From: a virus
Virus record (IMG/VR): IMGVR_UViG_3300020408_000003
Location: 17,649-81,648 of that record
DNA length: 64,000 nucleotides
Direction: 5' to 3' (one strand)
In this document: in pieces, positions 8,043 through 14,279 of the stretch
How positions within the stretch are numbered: position 1 is the first letter of the stretch
Layout: each line of letters opens with the position of its first letter
Translations under genes and position numbers: made by a program
The notes under the pieces: generated by a model
The model's input: the letters and a program-made list of their open reading frames with translations, nothing else
What the model was told of the DNA's origin: nothing
Database searches by the model: none

Positions 8043-9008
8043 CTATATTGTAAGTGGATTGCTGCCGAAATCGTTTCTACGATAATTGGGTGGAGCGATA
8101 TGTACACTTGATCCTTTTTCCATAAAATTCAATGCGTATTTTTCTGGATCCATATCATACCAAAAACGAGGTGGCATAACAATATTTCCTTTTGATTCGT
8201 CTGTAAGAATACTTATAAAGTCATCAGTAATACGTTTTCTTTCAGATTGAGAACCAAAAAATGGTGTACCTTTGTAATATCCAGTTTTAGGAAGTTTACG
8301 CTTTTCATATTCTACTGGCACGGGTGCAGCAAATTTAGGATCATCAGTACACTCTTTAGCTTGCTTTATGTATTCTTTAATCATTGCTTTTAGATCAACG
8401 TTATTGTGTCGAAGTAAATGATGTCGAATGTCTATGGAACCAAAACAAAATGTAATATTACCTTCTATTGGTTTATCTCGAAATAAATTTTTTAAACCAG
8501 TTTTTAAAGCTCCGTGTAAAGTAGCTCCATCTCTACGGTATATCTTATCTGTTTTATCGCTAAAAGCTAAAGTATGAGAATCGCCTACAGTAATTCCTTT
8601 CATATTAAGATCTTCTTGTTTTAAGATAGGAATATTTTTTAATAAAGCTTCAAGCTTATCGCACCATTGCTCAGTTACTTTATGATACGTACTAGAATTT
8701 CCAATTCTTTTTCTAAAATTATCGGTCCATATCTTTATATCCCATTCGAGTGATACAATCTTTTTACACATAAAGAGAGTATTAATGCGATCGTAAATAT
8801 CTCTATCGATACCACCAAAAAGATTAATTGATCCAGTAAAGTTAACTCCATGATTAATGTATACTATATCTGCATTTTGAATATTTTTTGTGCACGTATG
8901 ATCTATCTTCGCATTTAGTTGATCTGCCCATATTTGAGCATAACCAAGATTATGAGACTTCGGGGCTTTCGGTATATTCGACAGAGGATTGGTAATTACC
9001 AAAGACAT
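8043..9008 (-). CDS. SGNH/GDSL-hydrolase-like conserved phage protein
   Basis: The 321-residue protein contains GDSH (142-145) at the end of a beta strand, as in block I of SGNH hydrolases, a CFGSIDIRHH strand (188-197) like the oxyanion block III, and a C-terminal VHIAPP that could hold the catalytic His. Such a fold would act as an esterase or acetyl-hydrolase, often on sugars. An AGGAG six bases before the ATG at 9008 favours this start over one 18 bases earlier. It still overlaps the deaminase-like gene by about 59 bases. Function is inferred from motifs only. Confidence 0.5.
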   Translation of the reverse strand: MSLVITNPLSNIPKAPKSHNLGYAQIWADQLNAKIDHTCTKNIQNADIVYINHGVNFTGSINLFGGIDRDIYDRINTLFMCKKIVSLEWDIKIWTDNFRKRIGNSSTYHKVTEQWCDKLEALLKNIPILKQEDLNMKGITVGDSHTLAFSDKTDKIYRRDGATLHGALKTGLKNLFRDKPIEGNITFCFGSIDIRHHLLRHNNVDLKAMIKEYIKQAKECTDDPKFAAPVPVEYEKRKLPKTGYYKGTPFFGSQSERKRITDDFISILTDESKGNIVMPPRFWYDMDPEKYALNFMEKGSSVHIAPPNYRRNDFGSNPLTI

Positions 9009-9240
9009 ATTCAACTCCTGCTTCATTATATATTTTTTCAGATTCAGACCATCTTCGTGTCCAAATATCGGGATATCTGTACTTAGGCATTATAACACGT
9101 TTTATACCCATTTGTACAATGTTTTTTGTATATTCAGGCGAAGGCGGAAGACCGTAAATATATAAATCTGTGCCAATCATGACTTCGCCTTTATCGGTTT
9201 CTTTGGCTAAATCTATGTATTTCATATTGTATGAACTCAT
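8950..9240 (-). CDS. Degenerate dCMP-deaminase-like fragment (zinc ligands lost)
   Basis: The 96 residues align with the C-terminal half of the dCMP deaminase encoded two genes upstream. GLPPSPEYTKNIVQMGIKRV here matches GLPTCHRCAKAIIQVGIKRV there, followed by a shared P-x-x-W-x-x-x-W segment and a closing helix and strand. The HAE motif and both zinc cysteines are absent (Cys-x-x-Cys replaced by Ser-x-x-Tyr), so it cannot be a deaminase. The frame is intact and the start overlaps the UDG-like stop (ATGA), suggesting a maintained gene and not decay. It may be a regulatory or structural partner of the active deaminase; that is a guess. Confidence 0.7.
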   Translation of the reverse strand: MSSYNMKYIDLAKETDKGEVMIGTDLYIYGLPPSPEYTKNIVQMGIKRVIMPKYRYPDIWTRRWSESEKIYNEAGVEYVFGNYQSSVEYTESPEVS

Positions 9241-9707
9241 ACTTTTCTCCCGAGTTTTACATCTAAAAATTTTTTTAGTTCGTCTAACATTTTTTGCTCG
9301 TATATTCTACCAGCTTCACCATTAAAATTGCGATTACGCGGTGAGGGATGATCAATTTTGTAATTATCTATAGCATATTTTTTACACACTCTAGCTACAA
9401 GATGACCAAGCGCTATGATAACTTTTTTTCCTTTTACTGCTTTTTGTAAAGCGGATTCATCAACTTGTTTAATATCTTTACAGTTCATGATATGCGGTAT
9501 TACATTATGAAAATCCCATTCTTCTAAACCAAGTCTAACAGTCCAATCTTCTAATCGAGCAAAAGTTCCGTGTGGCTGTATTTTACCTTCTTTAAATTTT
9601 TTTCTAAAGGTATCAGAATTTCTAGAAGAAGGAGATTCTCCTAATATTAATACATCATTAGACAATTTGTGATTACTTAAAAAATCTAAAACATTTGATA
9701 ATTTCAT
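9237..9707 (-). CDS. Uracil-DNA-glycosylase-superfamily-like protein
   Basis: This 156-residue protein has a UDG-like motif 1 strand VLILGESPSSRNSDTF (19-34), a central IALGHLVAR strand-helix (98-106), and a motif 2 HPSPRNRNF (120-128) resembling the HPS(P) loop of family 4/5/SMUG-type enzymes. It is shorter than most family 4 enzymes and has no iron-sulfur cysteine set. It could excise a damaged or non-phage base, or recognise a modified one; its position between deaminase genes suggests handling of pyrimidines. Start and stop both overlap neighbours by four bases. Confidence 0.6.
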   Translation of the reverse strand: MKLSNVLDFLSNHKLSNDVLILGESPSSRNSDTFRKKFKEGKIQPHGTFARLEDWTVRLGLEEWDFHNVIPHIMNCKDIKQVDESALQKAVKGKKVIIALGHLVARVCKKYAIDNYKIDHPSPRNRNFNGEAGRIYEQKMLDELKKFLDVKLGRKV

Positions 9708-10168
9708 TGATCTGGCTCCACTATTTGATAATATATTTTTGCTTCTTTAAATAAACTTTCTGTTAATTTCCAAGAATCAATCCATCTTTCTGGTATTTTT
9801 GCTCTTATAAAAACTCTTTTTATTCCAACTTGTATTATGGCTTTAGCACATCGATGACATGTTGGAAGACCAGTTATATACATTGCGGCTCCTTCTAATG
9901 GTACTCCACTATTCGTAGCATTGTATATAGCATTTTCTTCAGCATGAACTATATAGTCATATTTAAGAATTCGGTTACTATATTTATCAGGACAGTCTTT
10001 TATACCACGAGGAAACCCATTATATCCTTGAGTTAATATTTGTCCTTTTTTACCAACTACTATAGCACCGATCTTTGTCGATGGATCTTTAGACCAAGAC
10101 GAAATCTGATCTGCAATATCTAAATATCTTTTATCCCAATCATTTAACAAGGTGAAAATGCCTTTCAT
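9704..10168 (-). CDS. cd: dCMP deaminase
   Basis: The enzyme deaminates dCMP to dUMP, feeding thymidylate synthesis. The 154-residue protein has the zinc and catalytic motif HAE (75-77) and the zinc ligands Cys104 and Cys107 in LPTCHRCAKA. An N-terminal DPSTKIGA block is typical of the family. It overlaps gp42 by 29 bases, so dCMP deaminase and dCMP hydroxymethylase are made together and compete for the same substrate, as in T4. ThyX (992-1669) can take the dUMP onward. Confidence 0.93.
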   Translation of the reverse strand: MKGIFTLLNDWDKRYLDIADQISSWSKDPSTKIGAIVVGKKGQILTQGYNGFPRGIKDCPDKYSNRILKYDYIVHAEENAIYNATNSGVPLEGAAMYITGLPTCHRCAKAIIQVGIKRVFIRAKIPERWIDSWKLTESLFKEAKIYYQIVEPDQ

Positions 10169-10835
10169 ATACGTGAAGATTTTGTACTTGCCAAATCATA
10201 TGACCTAATGATATTTTATCACCAGTATCGTATTCTTCAAACTTGCAATCATTCCAATCTTTAACTAATCTATTCATGATTTCAAACTGCCAAGCGTAAT
10301 CATTTTTATAACCAAAGACTACATCATTAGAACGCATTTGAACTACAGCATGTAAGATATTATCTCGTATGTAATACGTAACGCTATTAGTACAAATAAA
10401 ATCGTTTTTACCGTTTTCATTATATTCCATCCAAATTGAAGGGCGATTGTAAACCATACAAGCACGACGGCTATCTGGGTTTCTTATCAGTTCATCTAAT
10501 ACTTGACCGTATTGGTTATGGTATTTATCATTGAAAATTAGATGACCGTAGTTAGAATTAATTTCTCCATGTTTATTTGCTGAATATTCCCAACATTTAG
10601 GTGGATCTTCAAATTCTCTTATGTCATTAATATTAGTCGACTGACTATCATACCATTTTATCTCGCTGTCGATATATTCTTGACTTGGTGTTCCGAATAT
10701 AGATGGTTCATCTGCTATGAATGATGCACCGATTAATTCAATCGTTGACATACCACTTCTATCAATAGTAAATGCTTTATCGTATAATTCATCGATAAAA
10801 TGTTTACGTATGTCGTTTACAGTCATCATTCGCAT
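10140..10835 (-). CDS. 42: dCMP hydroxymethylase (gp42)
   Basis: gp42 converts dCMP to 5-hydroxymethyl-dCMP with methylenetetrahydrofolate. The protein follows T4 gp42 closely (IELIGASF, EINSNYG, NPDSRR, LHVYERHF). The catalytic Cys148 lies in FICTNS. RSNDVVFGYKND places Asp179 where thymidylate synthases have Asn; in T4 this residue selects dCMP over dUMP. Both positions match T4 numbering. The protein is 231 residues against 246 in T4 and ends soon after the VYERHF block. Its presence implies that the phage genome contains hydroxymethylcytosine or a derivative. It overlaps the upstream cytidylyltransferase by 32 bases. Confidence 0.93.
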   Translation of the reverse strand: MRMMTVNDIRKHFIDELYDKAFTIDRSGMSTIELIGASFIADEPSIFGTPSQEYIDSEIKWYDSQSTNINDIREFEDPPKCWEYSANKHGEINSNYGHLIFNDKYHNQYGQVLDELIRNPDSRRACMVYNRPSIWMEYNENGKNDFICTNSVTYYIRDNILHAVVQMRSNDVVFGYKNDYAWQFEIMNRLVKDWNDCKFEEYDTGDKISLGHMIWQVQNLHVYERHFHLVK

Positions 10836-11235
10836 CTTGTACTCTCTTTCTCAAATCTGATGTTGAAAATTTGTGGTCTCTTTTATTAAAGTGTAATTGT
10901 ATACCACGCTTTTTACATTCATCCTTTCCAGTAAAATCTTTATCACGGTATTCTTCACCTAAAATTCTTATATCGATCGGATACATGTTTATTATATCAC
11001 ATAATTCTGTTTCTGTACAATAAATAATTACTTCATCAACGTATTTTATAGCGCATAATTGTGCTTGTCTTTCTACAATAGATTGAACTGGAGGATTTTT
11101 GTTCTCTCTATCAAGAGAAGGATCTACTTGTAAGCCAACTATCAAATGATCACAAACTGATTTTGCTTCACGTAACATCGCTACATGACCAGCATGTAAT
11201 AAATCAAAAGTGCTGCAAGTAAATCCGACTTTCAT
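10804..11235 (-). CDS. Cytidylyltransferase-like (TagD/glycerol-3-phosphate type) nucleotidyltransferase
   Basis: The 143-residue protein has the nucleotidyltransferase start GFTCSTFDLLHAGH with the HxGH-type motif HAGH (14-17), a conserved ILGEEYRDKDFTG segment, and a C-terminal STSDLRKR (near 122-129) matching the STS/STT block of the family. TagD-like enzymes join CTP to a phosphorylated alcohol or sugar. The family fit is good; the substrate is unknown. It overlaps gp42 and a small upstream gene, so it belongs to the modification and nucleotide cluster and could supply a CDP-activated group. Confidence 0.75.
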   Translation of the reverse strand: MKVGFTCSTFDLLHAGHVAMLREAKSVCDHLIVGLQVDPSLDRENKNPPVQSIVERQAQLCAIKYVDEVIIYCTETELCDIINMYPIDIRILGEEYRDKDFTGKDECKKRGIQLHFNKRDHKFSTSDLRKRVQDANDDCKRHT

Positions 11236-11405
11236 TCTACTGCATCTTCAATACAAACAAAACTCGTACCAAGTTCTGCTTCTTCTTTATGCAATATTGC
11301 ATTCTTCCAACATTCATATTCACCAGTATAATAATCAAGTGATTCGCCTTCGACTATTCCTTGAGCGTTAATCACAACAGCGACAAGTATATAACCTAAG
11401 ATCAT
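11232..11405 (-). CDS. Small membrane-anchored or exported peptide, two Cys
   Basis: A 57-codon frame fills the gap between the cytidylyltransferase and the Nmad1-like gene, with ATGA overlaps at both ends, which is strong support for translation. The peptide starts with a hydrophobic stretch (MILGYILVAVVINAQG) and then has an acidic domain with two cysteines in ECW and VCIED contexts. It resembles in layout the proteins at 1666-1914 and 18202-18519. Function unknown. Confidence 0.6.
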   Translation of the reverse strand: MILGYILVAVVINAQGIVEGESLDYYTGEYECWKNAILHKEEAELGTSFVCIEDAVE

Positions 11406-11764
11406 GATTCCTCGTCTGATTTAATTACTTTACTTTTTTTCTTTCGATTTAAAAAATCATGATCTGCGTTTTGACCTTGCATTTTACCGCGACAATATTC
11501 TACGATGAATGAACCGTAGTTAATCATATCTTTTGCAGAATCTTCGATTGATTCGAAGTTAGGATCATAGTCAGGATCGTTTTGCATTGCTTCGATAACT
11601 GATCGCATACGAAGCATTTTAGCATGAATAATATCTAAAAGCGTTGCTACACCTTGTGGATAATAATCTGCTTGTTGTATGCGCGAATTAGGATTTTGAT
11701 AATCATTACCTTTTTTAGCTTGTAGTTCTGCGCATTCTTGTAAAACTTTAATTGATTCTTTCAT
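11402..11764 (-). CDS. Nmad1/DUF1599-like nucleotide-modification-associated protein
   Basis: The 120-residue, mostly helical protein has the pattern of the DUF1599/Nmad1 family: KKGNDYQNPN near 18-27, a central helix LLDIIHAKMLRMRS, and ESIEDSAKDMINYGSFIVEY (about 76-95), which matches the E-S-x-x-D-x-x-x-D-x-x-N-Y signature. Nmad domains are found in phages with modified bases. This fits gp42 and the other modification genes downstream. It is the first gene after a predicted sigma-70 promoter at 11782-11810 and has a GGAGG-type site before its ATG. Confidence 0.65.
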   Translation of the reverse strand: MKESIKVLQECAELQAKKGNDYQNPNSRIQQADYYPQGVATLLDIIHAKMLRMRSVIEAMQNDPDYDPNFESIEDSAKDMINYGSFIVEYCRGKMQGQNADHDFLNRKKKSKVIKSDEES

Positions 11765-11781
11765 TATACACCTCCGAATAT

Positions 11782-11810
11782 ATTATACACTATTAAATTT
11801 TTTTTGTACA
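11782..11810 (-). promoter_or_regulatory. Sigma-70-type promoter for the nucleotide-modification operon
   Basis: On the minus strand TGTACA is followed after 17 bases by a perfect TATAAT (bases 11787-11782). The first start codon (11764) lies 17 bases further, with CGGAGG between. It would drive the run from the Nmad1-like gene through gp42, uvsX and gp41. Confidence 0.6.
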
Positions 11811-11816
11811 TAGGTA

Positions 11817-12320
11817 TTAAGCAACTTCTTCTAGAGATGGGGGTGGAGGATAAGGAAAACGCATCTCTCCATCTATATTTTGAAGAAGTTCAAGAGCACG
11901 ATTAGCTTCTACATAACCACAGATTTCGTAGTTAGCTTGTTTATTTGCTTCAAGTGGAGTCCAACGATTTCCATCAGCCCATTTCCAAACAACAATGTAT
12001 TTGACTGTGCCGTCGTTGATGCGGTCTTGTGCATATGGACTTAGCTTAACGCCTTTCTTAGCGAACTGCTTATATTCCATTTCACCAAAATCTTTGTGCA
12101 TAGTATCGTATTGAAAACCCCAATAAACTTCTTGCTTAGAGTCAACTTGACACTGATGATACTCGGGAAACTCTGCTTCCCAACGTCTACGTTCACTCAT
12201 AAGATCGAGATCGCGTTTACCGCTTTGATAACTTTTTTCTGCACGCTCACGTAAACGTTTTAAAATATAATTGTCTGGCGTAGCAGATACAATTTTATTA
12301 ATTTCAATAAATTTATTCAT
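11817..12320 (-). CDS. Hypothetical protein
   Basis: I do not recognise this 167-residue protein. It has a charged helical N-terminus (LKRLRERAEKSY), a Trp-rich middle (YIVVWKWADGNRWTP) and a proline-rich C-terminus (PYPPPPSLEEVA). It stands apart from the next operon by about 50 bases holding a promoter. Size and base use match the neighbours, so it is a probable real gene of unknown role. Confidence 0.55.
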   Translation of the reverse strand: MNKFIEINKIVSATPDNYILKRLRERAEKSYQSGKRDLDLMSERRRWEAEFPEYHQCQVDSKQEVYWGFQYDTMHKDFGEMEYKQFAKKGVKLSPYAQDRINDGTVKYIVVWKWADGNRWTPLEANKQANYEICGYVEANRALELLQNIDGEMRFPYPPPPSLEEVA

Positions 12321-12330
12321 AATATGTTTC

Positions 12331-12513
12331 TCACTTAATATTAGATAATACTTTACAAATTTCTTTTACTGTAAAACAGTTAATAATATTGCCTTGTAAT
12401 TCACGATAATTTTTTGGTTTATAATCTTGAATTATATCAATAGCAGTTGTTTTAGCTTCATAAGAAGCTTCGGTGAATTTTACTTTAAATTCTTTTATTA
12501 TTTTATTAATCAT
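12331..12513 (-). CDS. Small hypothetical protein
   Basis: A 60-residue lysine- and isoleucine-rich, probably helical protein with one or two cysteines near the C-terminus. Its start touches the stop of the upstream gene at 12513, and the next gene follows within ten bases, so it is translated as part of the unit. No family recognised. Confidence 0.5.
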   Translation of the reverse strand: MINKIIKEFKVKFTEASYEAKTTAIDIIQDYKPKNYRELQGNIINCFTVKEICKVLSNIK

Positions 12514-12773
12514 TAAACTAACCCTTCTAATACAGTAAAAGCTTTTTCAAATAAATCGTGTACAGCTGAATCATACTCGAAACCAGATTCTACACCAAAA
12601 TCAAAACTTGAAGAAGTTCTAAATGAATCAAAATATCCAAAAGTAATAAAAGCTTTTGCTAATTCTAATGGATCGTTAGATGCACATACAATTCCTGTAC
12701 TATTGTGAAGTTCTAATTTACCTTCACCTGCGCTTAAATAATGTATTTTATCAAATATTGGTGTATCAATCAT
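12513..12773 (-). CDS. Small acidic hypothetical protein
   Basis: An 86-residue acidic protein with mixed helix and strand character and many aromatic residues (SFRTSSSFDFGVESGFEYD). No motif recognised. An AAGGAG site lies upstream of the ATG. The 114 bases before it (12774-12887) are AT-rich with possible -10 boxes, but I see no well-spaced promoter or clear terminator there. Confidence 0.55.
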   Translation of the reverse strand: MIDTPIFDKIHYLSAGEGKLELHNSTGIVCASNDPLELAKAFITFGYFDSFRTSSSFDFGVESGFEYDSAVHDLFEKAFTVLEGLV

Positions 12774-12887
12774 AATATAATTTCTCCTTGTTATAATACT
12801 AATATAATACTTTTTTCAGAAATGTACACGGTAAAAACGCATTTTTTTTAAATTAATTGAATTTTTTATGTAATTGTGTCTTTTATG

Positions 12888-13811
12888 TTACACATTACGA
12901 TAGACATATTCTAATGCTCTATCTGCTTCTTTTTTAATCGGACGTTTTTGATACCAATTACCGTTATCGATATCAAACTCACGACATAGATTTGTGATTT
13001 CATCCACGTTTATAGGATATTTAGACTTAATAGCATTACCAGCTATAGCAACCATAATTTGATACATCTTATGATACCAACCAGTTTTAGTAATCGTCTT
13101 ATATTCATTTGCTAATTGCATAGGCCAAAATGGACAATCGCGATAAGAAGACCAAGAAAAATCATTATCAAGTTTATTTTTCTTATATTCTAAAACTTCT
13201 TTCTGCAATGCTTCAGGTAATCTATCGAAAAAACTATTAAGCGTAGCTTTTTCTGGCATAGGATGTTTTGCTATTAAAGCATCGGGATCAAGAACATCAC
13301 CATTGTTACTGAATATAAAATTAAAAGCACGATCATATTTCGCAGGGATATAATACATTCTCGATAAGTCTTTAGTTTGCTTATCGCCAAGTTCACCGAG
13401 TTCGGATTGGAGTGCAAACCAGAATTTTCTAATTCTATCGTTCGGGACATTGTTTCTAACTGGGAACACGAGTCGGAACTTTGGAGCATTAGTCTTAGAG
13501 CTTGCAGTACTATAACACACAAAACGCAAATGACTAAAGCGAGTAAGTAGCTCATCTTTTAAATCTCCTTTAAATTCAAAATCATCAACATCAACACAAC
13601 ACCATTGAGACCATTCGATAACGTTATCGTTTGCTCGTGTAGTATCTTTTTTATACACAGCAGGAGATATTAGAACAGCGTCTTTCTTTGATTTAAGTTT
13701 TCTTTTAGATAAATCATATAATAATTTTTCGAAAGAATCAAAATCTTGATGTTCTAATATCTTATCAGTTTTGTTATCGAATATATTTTTAAATATTGTG
13801 TATTTAATCAT
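12888..13811 (-). CDS. Primase-like protein of the archaeo-eukaryotic (prim-pol) type
   Basis: The 307-residue protein has a strand CCVDVDDFEF (71-80) giving an acidic D-x-D pair, and a later YSTASS...APKFRLVFPV block (about 99-117). This order is typical of archaeo-eukaryotic primase and prim-pol catalytic domains, where the acidic pair binds metal. The C-terminal 100 residues are helical and may help bind DNA or helicase. Its start touches the stop of the MazG-like gene behind gp43. T4 gp61, a DnaG-type primase, was not seen in this window. The family call is from motifs alone. Confidence 0.5.
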   Translation of the reverse strand: MIKYTIFKNIFDNKTDKILEHQDFDSFEKLLYDLSKRKLKSKKDAVLISPAVYKKDTTRANDNVIEWSQWCCVDVDDFEFKGDLKDELLTRFSHLRFVCYSTASSKTNAPKFRLVFPVRNNVPNDRIRKFWFALQSELGELGDKQTKDLSRMYYIPAKYDRAFNFIFSNNGDVLDPDALIAKHPMPEKATLNSFFDRLPEALQKEVLEYKKNKLDNDFSWSSYRDCPFWPMQLANEYKTITKTGWYHKMYQIMVAIAGNAIKSKYPINVDEITNLCREFDIDNGNWYQKRPIKKEADRALEYVYRNV

Positions 13812-14242
13812 TATCTTTTCTTAATACCATCATTTATATTTCCATGATTCTTCTTATGGCTAGGACCTTTCCATCCATCTGGTTTAATTAAATCAGGTAA
13901 TCCTAAAGGATTTGGTCTTGACGGTTTAACACCGGGTTCTTTTGACATATTAGCTTTATGTACGCTATTCCACGCTTTATACGCATCAACGCCAAAAGCA
14001 TCTAAAGTACCGATGGCAACAACGCAAAGATCGATTAATCCATCAACTATCTCTTCAGGATTTTTATCTGTAAAAGCAGCTTTACGTGTTTCATCTAGTT
14101 CTTCTTTTAAAAAGTTAAGACGAAATTCTAAAAACTTTTCAAGCTTATGCAATTCGCCTTTATCTTTTGTTTTTTTAAACCAATCATGTACACCAAACTT
14201 AGCATGCATGTTATTAATATCTTTTACCCAATTTTTTGTCAT
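13811..14242 (-). CDS. MazG-like nucleoside-triphosphate pyrophosphohydrolase
   Basis: The 143-residue protein has the all-alpha NTP pyrophosphatase metal motif: EELDE (47-51) and EIVDGLID (64-71), followed by Asn92 and KANMSK. The family hydrolyses (d)NTPs to monophosphates and includes MazG, dUTPases and the T4 dCTPase gp56. Because gp42 is present, a dCTPase that keeps unmodified cytosine out of DNA is an attractive possibility but not provable here. A strong promoter lies directly in front, spaced so that the mRNA would have almost no leader. Confidence 0.75.
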   Translation of the reverse strand: MTKNWVKDINNMHAKFGVHDWFKKTKDKGELHKLEKFLEFRLNFLKEELDETRKAAFTDKNPEEIVDGLIDLCVVAIGTLDAFGVDAYKAWNSVHKANMSKEPGVKPSRPNPLGLPDLIKPDGWKGPSHKKNHGNINDGIKKR

Positions 14243-14247
14243 ATTAT

Positions 14248-14276
14248 ATTATACTCCATTTTTTATCATTTGTAAA
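14248..14276 (-). promoter_or_regulatory. Sigma-70-type promoter, near-leaderless, for the MazG-like gene
   Basis: TTTACA, a 17-base spacer and TATAAT are followed by only five bases before the ATG at 14242. A transcript starting 6-7 bases after the -10 box would begin at or beside the start codon. A GGAG overlaps the spacer end but would lie upstream of the predicted start of transcription. Confidence 0.65.
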
Positions 14277-14279
14277 TGC

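Noticed and set aside
12840-12900. Imperfect inverted repeat after the primase-like gene
   Set aside because: The stem has a bulge and no U tract follows on the minus strand; not a convincing terminator.
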